Shown: piece after piece, positions 1-7,259 of the stretch | How the letters are laid out: each line of letters begins with the position of its first letter | Position numbering within the stretch: the stretch's first letter is position 1 | Assembly (NCBI GenBank): GCA_015067495.1 | Contig: SVMI01000002.1 | Span: 62,001 to 126,000 of the forward strand | Length of the DNA stretch: 64,000 nt | Reading direction: 5' to 3' | Source of the DNA: Oscillospiraceae bacterium | Lineage (GTDB): Bacteria > Bacillota > Clostridia > Oscillospirales > Oscillospiraceae | Notes under the pieces: model-generated | What the model saw: only the letters and a program-made list of their open reading frames with translations | What the model was told of the DNA's origin: nothing | Databases searched by the model: none | Made by a program: the position numbers and the translations under genes

Positions 1-12
1 CTGCATATGTAA

Positions 13-41
13 AAACTCAGCACCCATCGGGTGCTGAGTTT
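13..41 (-). terminator. Terminator after the CPBP protease operon
   Basis: A 13-bp perfect inverted repeat (13-25 with 29-41, 3-base loop) is followed on the minus strand by a run of five T. It lies just past the stop codon of the protease gene at 48, so it ends the three-gene minus-strand operon. Confidence 0.85.
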
Positions 42-47
42 CTCATA

Positions 48-998
48 TCAAAGCAATGTTATGCCGGCAAGCATGGTAAGTGCCATAACGATGGTGAAGC
101 AGATCACGCCCCCGGAGCCAAAGAAAGATTTTACACACCACAGATGGATGGGATTTTCTGTGCGGTAGGCTTTGATCTCCCTGCGTTTTACAATCAGGAT
201 CACGATGCCCGCGATCAGGCAGCCCCAGATCAAAAGAGCGAACAGCACATCACCCGTGCCCTCCGGCAAAAGCTGGGATATACGGGAGAAGGTATCGCCA
301 AGGATCAGGTTATTTGCCATATGCAGCACCATCGCCCAGCCGATGGAGTACTCGACGGTAATGTAGCCGAGAACCAATCCCACAAGAAAGGCATAGGGCG
401 ACTGCACGATGTTGCCGTGGAACATTCCGAAAAGAAATGCAGATGTCAGGATCGCAAAGGTCTTGCCATAGGGGCGCATCAGGCGCAGCAGCAAGCCACG
501 GAAGATGATCTCCTCCACAATGGGGGCAAACAGTCCCACATACAAGAACATACTCAGTGTATCAGGGACGATGGAAGCTGCCTCGATCGACTGCAGCACA
601 GAGAAACCGAACTGATTGAAAACAAGCTCCAGTATGTTCGCGAAGAGCTGAAATGCGCCCTGCGCCGCGAGAAAGACCACCAACAGTGCAAAGAAGGTTT
701 TCGGCTTGAGGTCTTTCTCTTTCTGCCAGATTTCGCTGAAAAGGAAATGCGGCTTTTTCCAGATGATAATCAGCAGAAGAGCAATAACGCAGGCGATGAG
801 ATAGCCCCACGCATTGCCCAAGATGATCTGTTCAAGCGCGTCCCCCTCCGGCATGCTGCCCTGCAGTGAAAGAACCACCGTTTGAACCATCACAGCTGCA
901 ATAACGCAGACATTCATGACAAGGGAGTAAAGAAGCAGCGACCAGCCGGTAACGCCCATCTTCTTTTTCAGCTGTCTGCGGATCATTTTTTCATCCAT
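48..998 (-). CDS. CPBP family intramembrane metalloprotease
   Basis: This 316-residue polytopic membrane protein belongs to the CPBP (CAAX protease / Rce1-like, Abi) family. It shows the family signature EExxxR as EEIIFR near residues 162-167, then FxxxH-type histidine motifs (FGMFHGN, around 187-193; LHMANN later) that would bind the catalytic zinc in the membrane. About eight hydrophobic segments are visible. The start at 998 is chosen because GGAGGGG lies 9 bases upstream; the frame stays open further upstream but runs into the preceding gene. It overlaps that gene by 8 bases, so the two are translationally coupled. Family members process prenylated proteins or peptides, or act in bacteriocin immunity; the substrate here is unknown. 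Confidence 0.9.
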   Translation of the reverse strand: MDEKMIRRQLKKKMGVTGWSLLLYSLVMNVCVIAAVMVQTVVLSLQGSMPEGDALEQIILGNAWGYLIACVIALLLIIIWKKPHFLFSEIWQKEKDLKPKTFFALLVVFLAAQGAFQLFANILELVFNQFGFSVLQSIEAASIVPDTLSMFLYVGLFAPIVEEIIFRGLLLRLMRPYGKTFAILTSAFLFGMFHGNIVQSPYAFLVGLVLGYITVEYSIGWAMVLHMANNLILGDTFSRISQLLPEGTGDVLFALLIWGCLIAGIVILIVKRREIKAYRTENPIHLWCVKSFFGSGGVICFTIVMALTMLAGITLL

Positions 999-2577
999 TT
1001 TCCATCCCCTCCATCTGCATGATGATCGCTTCCGCGGACAGCATGCCGTCAATCGCCGCGGACATAATGCCACCGGCATAGCCTGCACCCTCACCGGCAG
1101 GATATAGTCCACGCAGCCCGGATTGGCGATCCTCACCACGTAGAATGCGCACCGGCGAGGAACTTCTTGTTTCCGGCGCAGTCAAAACTGCATCCGGGGC
1201 AGCAAAACCCCGCAGGTTTTGATCCATCAACGGAAGTGCCGTCCGAAGCGCCGTGGTGATCTTTTCAGGAAGAATATCGTGAAGATCACACCACACAACA
1301 CCCGGTCGGTAGGTCGGCTGTACCGATGCCGCGCCGGTACTCGCCTCTTTTTGCAGGAAATCACCGACCAGCTGCGCAGGAGCGCGGAAGCTGCCGGAAT
1401 AAGCAAATGCTTTTTCTTCCAGCTCCTCCTGCCAACGCATACCGCCCAACGCACCGGGATAGGGAAAATCAGCCGGATTTAAGCTCACAAGCACCGCAGC
1501 ATTGGCATTTTCTCCATCGCGGTCTGCGTTGCTCATGCCGTTTGTAACAAGCTTTCCCTCCTCCGATGCCGCGGCAACCACATATCCGCCGGGACACATG
1601 CAGAAGGTATAAACGGTTTCGTTTTCCAAATGGCGAACCAGCTTGTAATCCGCCGGCGGCAACGGAAGCTCGTTTGTACCGTACTGCGTCTGATCGATCA
1701 CCGATTGAAGCTGCTCGATCCGCACGCCCATGGCAAAGGGCTTTGCCTCCATATGGATGCCGGAACGCTCCAGCATGCGGAAGGTATCCCGTGCGCTGTG
1801 ACCGATGGCAAGGATCACATGATCGGAGTAAACTTCCGCCTGCTCCGTTTGCACACCCTTGATGCAGCCATCCTTGCAAATCAAGCCGGTCACCTTTGTG
1901 TTAAAACGCACCTCACCACCGAGAGAGATGATGCGCTGCCGAATATTTTGGACAACCTGAAGCAGCACATCCGTCCCCACATGGGGCTTGGCATCGTAGA
2001 GAATGTCCTCCCGTGCGCCGGCAGCCACAAACTGCTCCAAGATCCAGCCGATGCGGGGGTTATTGACGCCGGTGTTCAGCTTTCCGTCTGAAAACGTACC
2101 CGCGCCGCCCTCGCCGAACTGGACATTTGATGAGGTATCCAGCTCGCCGGTAGCGAAGAAATGCTGCACCTTTTTGTGACGGGTTTCAGCATCCTCACCC
2201 CGTTCCAAAACGATGGGACGCAGTCCGGCAATCGCCAGCACCAACGCAGCAAACATGCCCGCAGGGCCAAAACCGACAACCACCGGGCGGCTCTGCGCTT
2301 GCACATGGCAGACAGGTACTTTGTAGTACGAAACCGGCGCAATGGCAGCCTTTTTACACCCGGAAAACTTCAGGATCTTCTGCTCATTACCGTCGAGAGC
2401 AACATCCACAGTATAGATGATCCGCACGTCCGGCTTGAAGCGGGCGTCGATGGAACGGCGAACGATCTTCAGCCTGCGGATCTTCGAGCCGGTGATCTTC
2501 AAGAGTCGCGCCGCTTCAAAAAGCAGCTGGTTGGGATCATGCATCGGCGGCATGGAAATATCACGGATTCGGATCAT
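991..2577 (-). CDS. NAD(P)/FAD-dependent oxidoreductase (COG2509-like)
   Basis: This 528-residue flavoprotein has a short N-terminal alpha/beta domain followed by a Rossmann dinucleotide motif (VVVGFGPAGMFAAL) near residue 95, an FAD-binding ERG segment, the GGAGTFSDGKL motif, and a C-terminal ATG-like flavin motif (YPAGEGAGYAGGI). This is the pattern of the widespread 'NAD(FAD)-utilizing dehydrogenase' family, whose substrate is not established. The ATG at 2577 has GGTGGAG 5 bases upstream, and it overlaps the stop of the upstream HI0933-family gene in an ATGA arrangement. The middle position in a three-gene operon with another flavoprotein suggests a shared redox role, which is inference. 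Confidence 0.9.
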   Translation of the reverse strand: MIRIRDISMPPMHDPNQLLFEAARLLKITGSKIRRLKIVRRSIDARFKPDVRIIYTVDVALDGNEQKILKFSGCKKAAIAPVSYYKVPVCHVQAQSRPVVVGFGPAGMFAALVLAIAGLRPIVLERGEDAETRHKKVQHFFATGELDTSSNVQFGEGGAGTFSDGKLNTGVNNPRIGWILEQFVAAGAREDILYDAKPHVGTDVLLQVVQNIRQRIISLGGEVRFNTKVTGLICKDGCIKGVQTEQAEVYSDHVILAIGHSARDTFRMLERSGIHMEAKPFAMGVRIEQLQSVIDQTQYGTNELPLPPADYKLVRHLENETVYTFCMCPGGYVVAAASEEGKLVTNGMSNADRDGENANAAVLVSLNPADFPYPGALGGMRWQEELEEKAFAYSGSFRAPAQLVGDFLQKEASTGAASVQPTYRPGVVWCDLHDILPEKITTALRTALPLMDQNLRGFAAPDAVLTAPETRSSSPVRILRGEDRQSGLRGLYPAGEGAGYAGGIMSAAIDGMLSAEAIIMQMEGMENG

Positions 2578-3785
2578 TTCTCCACCCCCGCGTTCTTGCC
2601 CGCCAGTCGCCCTGAGCTCCACGCCCACTGTAAATTATAACCGCCGCAGTCGCCGTCAATGTCAAGCACCTCGCCGCAGGCATAAAGCCCCGGTACGAGG
2701 CGGCTTTCCATGGTGAGCGGGTCAAATTCATCGGTAACAGCACCGCCGGCTGTGACCTGTGCATGCTCCATGCCGAGCGGCTCTGTGACCACAACATCCA
2801 GTGCTTTCGCAGCCGCAGCCGCTGCCCTGAGTTCATCATCACGAAGGGAGCTGATGGGAACGCCGGCACGGATACCTGCTGTCTGGGTCAGGACACGTCC
2901 AAGACGGTTGTGCAGGATCCCCGTAAACAATTCATCCGTTAAAAGTGTGCTGCTTCTGCGCTTCTTCAAAAGCTGAAGCAGCATCTGTTCGTCCATAGCA
3001 GGCAGCAGATCGATCAAACAATGCCAGTTTCCCTTTGTGCTGCAGGCATCCCGGGACACTTCAAACACCACCGGGCCGGAAAGACCATACTCCGTAAACT
3101 GCAGCTCTCCAATGCTTTTCGCATGCAGCATGTCACCGTTAAAGACGGAAATGCTGCAATTTGCACGCACGCCCTTCAGAGCAGCACAGCCGCTCCAGCT
3201 GCTTTTCAGCTGCACAAGGCTGGGACGCAGCTTCGTAATGTGATGACCGAAGCTTCTGAGAAGCTGATAGCCGGACATAGAGCCACCCAGCTTTGTGCCG
3301 GCAAGTCCGCCGCAGGCAATGATCAGCTTGTCGCAGGAATAGACCTCACCGTTGCCCTCTACACGGAAACCATCATCCGATTTCTTCACCTTGGAAACTT
3401 CAAAGCCGGTAATAAGGCGGATGTTATCCCGCTGCAGAGCAAAACGCAGAACATCCACAACAGAATTCGCCTGATCGGAATAGGGGTAGACTCTGCCCAT
3501 TTCCTCTGAAACAGTATAAAGACCCAACTCACCGAACCAAGCGAGTGTGTTTTCCACATCGTATCTTGACATGGCGTTCCGGGCGAAATCGGAATTTTGT
3601 CCATGTAAGCCACCCTTGTCGGCGTTCAGATTGCTGAGGTTGCAGCGGCCGTTGCCGGTTGCCTGCAGCTTTCTGCCCACCCGTGACTGCCGTTCAAACA
3701 AAATAACATTTACGTCGGGGCATTCCGATGCCGAAATGGCAGCCGCCATGCCGGATGCGCCCGCTCCGATAATTCCTATAACCAT
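2574..3785 (-). CDS. HI0933/YhiN-family FAD-dependent oxidoreductase
   Basis: The protein has 403 residues. It opens with a classic FAD-binding motif (GIIGAGASGMAAAI, residues 3-16), then the family block GRKLQATGNGRCNLSN near residue 35, and ends with the C-terminal motif GLYACGEVLDIDGDCGGYN, typical of the HI0933 (BaiN/aminoacetone oxidase-like) family. Function is uncertain across the family; BaiN in bile-acid bacteria reduces steroid double bonds, but most members are uncharacterised. The ATG at 3785 follows AGGTGA. It is first in the operon, with its own promoter at 3810-3838. A paralogue lies at 55276-56502 in the same window. Confidence 0.92.
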   Translation of the reverse strand: MVIGIIGAGASGMAAAISASECPDVNVILFERQSRVGRKLQATGNGRCNLSNLNADKGGLHGQNSDFARNAMSRYDVENTLAWFGELGLYTVSEEMGRVYPYSDQANSVVDVLRFALQRDNIRLITGFEVSKVKKSDDGFRVEGNGEVYSCDKLIIACGGLAGTKLGGSMSGYQLLRSFGHHITKLRPSLVQLKSSWSGCAALKGVRANCSISVFNGDMLHAKSIGELQFTEYGLSGPVVFEVSRDACSTKGNWHCLIDLLPAMDEQMLLQLLKKRRSSTLLTDELFTGILHNRLGRVLTQTAGIRAGVPISSLRDDELRAAAAAAKALDVVVTEPLGMEHAQVTAGGAVTDEFDPLTMESRLVPGLYACGEVLDIDGDCGGYNLQWAWSSGRLAGKNAGVEK

Positions 3786-3809
3786 ACTTTCACCTGCTTT
3801 CTTTTGATC

Positions 3810-3838
3810 ATTGTAGCAGAAATTACAACATCGCACAA
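3810..3838 (-). promoter_or_regulatory. Sigma-A-type promoter of the flavoprotein operon
   Basis: On the minus strand TTGTGC (3833-3838) and TACAAT (3810-3815) are separated by 17 bases. It lies 25 bases before the start of the HI0933-family gene and is back to back with the plus-strand promoter at 3851. Confidence 0.65.
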
Positions 3839-3850
3839 GTAAAACTTCCC

Positions 3851-3878
3851 TTGCAATCCGAAAAAGCTATGGTATAAT
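3851..3878 (+). promoter_or_regulatory. Sigma-A-type promoter of the S4-domain gene
   Basis: TTGCAA (3851-3856), 16-base spacer, TATAAT (3873-3878). The expected transcription start is about 3885, only some nine bases before the ATG at 3894, so the mRNA would have a very short leader. Confidence 0.7.
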
Positions 3879-3893
3879 ACCCTTGGTGATGAA

Positions 3894-4679
3894 ATGAATC
3901 GAAATAGTATTGAGAAAATCGCCCAAAATTCCGAGGACAGAATGCTCCTTGCAAAGCTCTGGGACAAGATCAACGCAGGGTTTTCCCGCAGCATCCCGGC
4001 ACACACCCCATTTCTGACGCCCCGGGAGCTGGAAATGGCACGCTTTCTCTTTGGTGAGCCGGAAGGGCTTCATGCCTTCGGCGGCTACCCGGATGCAGAA
4101 CGCAAAATGCTCTGCTATCTTCCCGATTACATGGACGAGAGCGTCCTTTCCGGCGAGGACTCCCCCGTCGTTGCTCTGCGGGCGGTATTTTATGAGGGAG
4201 ACACTCCCACCCACCGGGATTTTCTCGGTTCGCTGATGGGCAGCGGTGTGGCAAGGGAATGTATCGGCGACATCTGTGTGGGTGTTGGCAGCTGTGATTT
4301 TTTCGTGACGGAAGAAATTGCACCATACCTTTTGCAAAATTTCAGCAACGCAGGCAGAACAAAGTTCCGCCTTTCGGCGATCCCTCTCTCCGATGTTCAG
4401 ATCCCGGAGCCAGAGATCAGGGTCATAAAGGATACTCTGGCTTCCTTGCGCTTGGACAGCGTCATTTCTTCCGGCTTTCGCATCGGTCGGAGCTTGGCTG
4501 CGCAATATGTAGCTGCAGGCAAGGTCGCCATTGACGGGCTTCCCTGCGAAAAGCCGGACAAGGCAGTTTCAGAAGGCTGTAAGATCTCCCTGCGGGGCAG
4601 CGGTAAGATCAAGCTTGCCAAGGTAAACGGACAGACAAAGAAAAATCGGATCTCCGTGGAGATCCATCGATATGTGTGA
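3894..4679 (+). CDS. YlmH-family S4-domain RNA-binding protein
   Basis: The 261-residue protein matches the YlmH family: a long N-terminal region that begins by counting helices around a conserved FLxPxE motif (FLTPRELEMA), a central domain with a GSGVARECIGDI motif, and a C-terminal S4 RNA-binding domain (about residues 185-250: LRLDSVISSGFRIGRS, then a VAxGxVxIDG-type segment). YlmH-type proteins bind RNA and have been linked to ribosome quality control and, by location in other Firmicutes, to the division cluster. Here it is not next to division genes but is followed 3 bases later by a DUF896 gene. The ribosome binding site is weak (GGTGA overlapping the very short leader). Confidence 0.88.
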   Translation: MNRNSIEKIAQNSEDRMLLAKLWDKINAGFSRSIPAHTPFLTPRELEMARFLFGEPEGLHAFGGYPDAERKMLCYLPDYMDESVLSGEDSPVVALRAVFYEGDTPTHRDFLGSLMGSGVARECIGDICVGVGSCDFFVTEEIAPYLLQNFSNAGRTKFRLSAIPLSDVQIPEPEIRVIKDTLASLRLDSVISSGFRIGRSLAAQYVAAGKVAIDGLPCEKPDKAVSEGCKISLRGSGKIKLAKVNGQTKKNRISVEIHRYV

Positions 4680-4682
4680 GGT

Positions 4683-4892
4683 ATGAAAATGAAAATGGAC
4701 GAAGTCATCGCGCGCATCAATGCGCTTGCAAAAAAGGCAAAGGAAGAAGGCTTGACGGAGGAAGAAATCGCGGAGCGTGACAAGCTGCGCCGGATCTACA
4801 TCGACTCGGTCAAGGGCAATCTGGTTGCACAGCTGGAAAACACCTACATCGTCAGCCCCGACGGAACAAAGAAAAAGGTAAAGCACAAATAA
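4683..4892 (+). CDS. DUF896 family protein (YnzC-like)
   Basis: This is a 69-residue, highly charged helical protein. The opening (MDEVIARINALAKKAKEEGL) and the following EExxERxxLRRxYI pattern are the DUF896 signature, which forms a short two-helix bundle in B. subtilis YnzC. Its function is unknown; some relatives are in SOS-linked operons. It starts 3 bases after the S4-domain gene and shares its promoter and the terminator at 4898. A nearby internal ATG at residue 5 would also be possible; the first one is used. Confidence 0.88.
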   Translation: MKMKMDEVIARINALAKKAKEEGLTEEEIAERDKLRRIYIDSVKGNLVAQLENTYIVSPDGTKKKVKHK

Positions 4893-4897
4893 TGACG

Positions 4898-4926
4898 AAA
4901 GCACTCTGTGATCTACAGAGTGCTTT
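4898..4926. terminator. Bidirectional terminator
   Basis: A 12-bp perfect stem (4898-4909 with 4915-4926) is flanked by A-rich sequence on the left and a T-rich tail on the right. It can end both the DUF896 transcript and the convergent gene at 4946. Confidence 0.85.
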
Positions 4927-4945
4927 TCTTCTATCTCGTGCTTCC

Positions 4946-5464
4946 TTAATTGGGAGACCAACTGCCAGTTATGATTGGACTGAAATAACTGTAAAGCTCT
5001 TGTGTTGTAAATTTGTTATTCACAGAACCAACAAAGTACGTTTCATCCGCAATATTATAAAACAACCAGCGCTGAAGATCCGGGCTGAAAGCCAAATTAA
5101 CAGCAGCGGGCATTCCTGCTTCAAACCCAAGACAGGTCACCGCACACGGATCCACGCCGGGATATGTGACTATCTCGGGGAGGTTACTGTCGAGATTGTT
5201 AATTGTTTCTATATTCTTGATCCCATCAAAAGAACTGATTCTTGCATACAAATATGGAATACCGGATGGACTCTCTCCTTTTTCTCCTTCAATGAACATC
5301 TGCCAATTACGCGTTGCATTTCCCTCTTGATCGATTTGTGTCATTGTCAATGTCAGGGGAAATTCCACCGGCTGCGGCGGACTTGGTTGCAGGAAATATA
5401 CCATGCACGGAACTGCCACAAGCAAGATTCCGAAAAGAATCCATAGTAATTGCTTTTTCTTCAT
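4946..5464 (-). CDS. Hypothetical membrane-anchored exported protein
   Basis: The 172-residue protein starts with KKK and one hydrophobic segment (residues 5-25), then a Pro-rich stretch and a soluble domain of about 140 residues. It fits an N-terminally anchored extracytoplasmic protein. The Cys near residue 20 is preceded by Pro, so it is not a convincing lipobox. I do not recognise the domain. The start at 5464 has AAAGGAG upstream. Codon use looks more A/T-rich than its neighbours, which may mean a recent arrival. It is a single-gene transcript with a perfect consensus promoter (5523-5551). Confidence 0.75.
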   Translation of the reverse strand: MKKKQLLWILFGILLVAVPCMVYFLQPSPPQPVEFPLTLTMTQIDQEGNATRNWQMFIEGEKGESPSGIPYLYARISSFDGIKNIETINNLDSNLPEIVTYPGVDPCAVTCLGFEAGMPAAVNLAFSPDLQRWLFYNIADETYFVGSVNNKFTTQELYSYFSPIITGSWSPN

Positions 5465-5522
5465 GATATTTATCTCCTTTCGTTGGGCTCGTTTCTCGCG
5501 GATGCAATTTTCATGCAGAAGC

Positions 5523-5551
5523 ATTATACAATCGTTTCAATATACTGTCAA
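5523..5551 (-). promoter_or_regulatory. Perfect consensus sigma-A promoter
   Basis: TTGACA (5546-5551), 17-base spacer and TATAAT (5523-5528) on the minus strand, about 60 bases before the hypothetical exported protein gene. Confidence 0.85.
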
Positions 5552-5587
5552 ACATTTCCTACACTATTAACTATTTCCTTACACCAT

Positions 5588-5613
5588 GGCGGGAGCAAGC
5601 ACCCGCCCTACAA
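5588..5613 (-). repeat. GC-rich palindromic repeat, copy 1
   Basis: Read on the minus strand this 26-base element is TTGTAGGGCGGGTGCTTGCTCCCGCC in two halves around CTTG. A near-identical copy is at 45583-45607. It lies between genes and looks like a dispersed intergenic palindrome rather than a terminator, because no T run follows. Confidence 0.55.
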
Positions 5614-5619
5614 TAATTA

Positions 5620-5648
5620 GAATTATTTTCGTCACTTAACACATACTA
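5620..5648 (+). promoter_or_regulatory. Candidate sigma-G promoter of spoVAD
   Basis: GAATT (5620-5624) and CATACTA (5642-5648) are separated by 17 bases. The second element fits the sigma-G -10 consensus CATxxTA and the first matches four of five -35 positions. spoVA genes are forespore sigma-G targets in Bacillus, so the match fits the gene; it is still a short degenerate motif. Confidence 0.45.
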
Positions 5649-5677
5649 CTGTCAAAAACAGCAAGGAGTGCGAAGCG

Positions 5678-6697
5678 ATGGCAGAAAACAGACGGGGGCA
5701 GCACAGCTTTGTCCTGCCGCAAATGCCCGTGATCACCCACTGGGCAAGCGTTGCGGGCAAAAAAGAAGCGGAAGGTCCGCTGGGAAAGACCTTTGACCTG
5801 ACCTGCATGGATGCCTATTTCGGGCAAAAAACCTGGGAGCAGGCGGAAAAACAGATGCAAAAGCTCGCGCTTGAGAAGCTCATCGAAAAGGCAGGGCTGA
5901 GTCATTCTCAAATCGGTCTTGTGTTCTCGGGGGATCTGCTCAACCAATGCATCGGCTCATCCTTTACCCTGCGGAACACCGGCATGGCGCACATTGGGTT
6001 GTACGGCGCGTGTTCGACGATGGCAGAGAGCCTTCTGATGGGCGCGATGGCGGTCTCCGGCGGTTTTTCGGACAGAGTGATCGCCATGACCTCATCCCAT
6101 TTCGCCTCCTCTGAACGGCAGTACCGTTTCCCTCTCGGCTACGGCGGTCAGCGCACACCCACCGCTCAATGGACGGTGACCGGGTCGGGTGCAGCACTTC
6201 TTTGCTCTGCCGGCATCGGTCCGCGGATCGATTCCTGCACCGTCGGTACGGTAACGGATCTGGGCGTAAAGGATGCCAGCAACATGGGCTGCGCCATGGC
6301 ACCTGCAGCATACGAGACCATCCGCACCCATTTGGAGGATCTGCATCGTACCCCGGAGGATTTTGACCTGATTGTCACGGGCGATCTGGGGCAGCTGGGC
6401 AAGGAAATGCTCATGGAGCTTGCCCGGCTGGACGGTGTCTACCTTGGCGGCAGATTGACCGACTGCGGCACGTTGGTCTTTGATAACACCACGCAGGATG
6501 TCCACGCAGGCGGCTCCGGCTGTGGGTGCAGCACTATCACGCTGTGCGGCGAGCTTCTGGGTAAGCTGAAAACAGGAAAGCTGCAGCGTATCCTCTTTTG
6601 CGGAACGGGTGCGCTGCTGTCGCCTACCTCGACTCAGCAGGGTCTTCCCATTCCCGGCATCTGCCATGCTGTTTCCATCATCGCAGGAGGTGATTGA
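5678..6697 (+). CDS. spoVAD: Stage V sporulation protein AD
   Basis: This is a 339-residue SpoVAD, a thiolase-fold protein of the SpoVA channel complex that helps import dipicolinic acid into the forespore and release it at germination. Family features visible are the N-terminal PVITHWASVAGKKEAEGPLG segment, the VFSGDLLNQCIGSSF block around residues 90-104, and the C-terminal region with GCGCSTITLCGEL. The start at 5678 has AAGGAG 9 bases upstream. spoVAE begins immediately after its stop. The usual upstream partner spoVAC is not next to it in this window. Confidence 0.95.
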   Translation: MAENRRGQHSFVLPQMPVITHWASVAGKKEAEGPLGKTFDLTCMDAYFGQKTWEQAEKQMQKLALEKLIEKAGLSHSQIGLVFSGDLLNQCIGSSFTLRNTGMAHIGLYGACSTMAESLLMGAMAVSGGFSDRVIAMTSSHFASSERQYRFPLGYGGQRTPTAQWTVTGSGAALLCSAGIGPRIDSCTVGTVTDLGVKDASNMGCAMAPAAYETIRTHLEDLHRTPEDFDLIVTGDLGQLGKEMLMELARLDGVYLGGRLTDCGTLVFDNTTQDVHAGGSGCGCSTITLCGELLGKLKTGKLQRILFCGTGALLSPTSTQQGLPIPGICHAVSIIAGGD

Positions 6698-7054
6698 ATG
6701 GACTATTTGAAAGCGTTTCTTGTGGGCGGTGCGCTGTGTTTGATCGGTCAGATCCTGATCGACAAAACCATGCTCTCCCCCGCCCGTATTTTGGTCAGCT
6801 ATGTGGTCATCGGCGTACTGCTCAGTGCTCTGAAGGTATATCAGCCTCTGGTGGATTTCGCAGGTGCAGGAGCTACAACGCCTTTAACAGGCTTCGGGCA
6901 TTGCCTTGCCAAGGGTGTGAAGGAAGCTGTGGATGAAGACGGATTGGTCGGTATTTTCATCGGCGGACTCAAGGCTGCCGCCGGTGGTATTACCGCGGCA
7001 ATCGTCAGCGGTCTTGTGGCAAGTCTGGTTTTCAGGGCAAAGAATAAATCCTGA
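6698..7054 (+). CDS. spoVAE: Stage V sporulation protein AE
   Basis: The 118-residue membrane protein has four hydrophobic segments and the SpoVAE (SpoVAEB) pattern: an N-terminal FLVGGALCLIGQILIDKT segment, a central FAGAGATTPLTGFG motif and a GGLKAAAGGITAAI segment. It forms part of the dipicolinic acid channel with SpoVAC and SpoVAD. Its ATG directly follows the spoVAD stop, and the ribosome binding site GGAGGTGATT lies inside the end of spoVAD, so the two are coupled. Confidence 0.95.
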   Translation: MDYLKAFLVGGALCLIGQILIDKTMLSPARILVSYVVIGVLLSALKVYQPLVDFAGAGATTPLTGFGHCLAKGVKEAVDEDGLVGIFIGGLKAAAGGITAAIVSGLVASLVFRAKNKS

Positions 7055-7070
7055 AATTATGGGTAATCTA
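7042..7070 (+). promoter_or_regulatory. Possible sigma-G promoter of the Asn/Gln peptide gene
   Basis: GAATA (7042-7046), 17 bases, TAATCTA (7064-7070). The spacing equals that of the spoVAD candidate, but the second element has two mismatches to CATxxTA, so this is weak. Confidence 0.25.
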
Positions 7071-7114
7071 TGGAAGCGGAAGCACCGCACTACAGAGATT
7101 CGGAGGAATTTACA

Positions 7115-7216
7115 ATGAATAACAAGCAGAATCAGAACAACCAGAATCAGAGCAACCAGCAGAACAATCAGAATCAGCAGAACAATCAGAATCAGCAGAA
7201 CAAGAACTCCCGCTGA
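7115..7216 (+). CDS. Small Asn/Gln-rich peptide, possible spore protein
   Basis: A 33-residue open frame starts at ATG 7115, 7 bases after a strong GGAGGA. Of 33 residues 15 are Asn and 12 are Gln; the rest are Met, two Lys, two Ser and a terminal Arg. The gene contains an 18-base tandem repeat (7157-7174, 7175-7192 and part of a third). It lies 60 bases after spoVAE and ahead of a terminator. Its composition and context recall gamma-type (SspE-like) small spore proteins and other Gln/Asn-rich spore peptides, but no known family is recognised. The good ribosome binding site and terminator make it a real gene in my reading. Confidence 0.6.
   Translation: MNNKQNQNNQNQSNQQNNQNQQNNQNQQNKNSR
7157..7203 (+). 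repeat. 18-base tandem repeat inside the Asn/Gln peptide gene
   Basis: Two exact units of CAGCAGAACAATCAGAAT (7157-7174, 7175-7192) and a third partial unit to 7203. Each unit encodes six residues, QQNNQN, so copy-number change keeps the frame. Confidence 0.85.
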
Positions 7217-7222
7217 TAAAAA

Positions 7223-7250
7223 CCGACCTGATGCGATTGCATCAGGTCGG
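7223..7250. terminator. Terminator between the spore peptide gene and addA
   Basis: A 12-bp perfect stem (7223-7234 with 7239-7250, loop GATT). The T-rich tail is better on the minus strand, so it chiefly ends addBA, but it can stop both convergent transcripts. Confidence 0.8.
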
Positions 7251-7259
7251 CTTACATAT

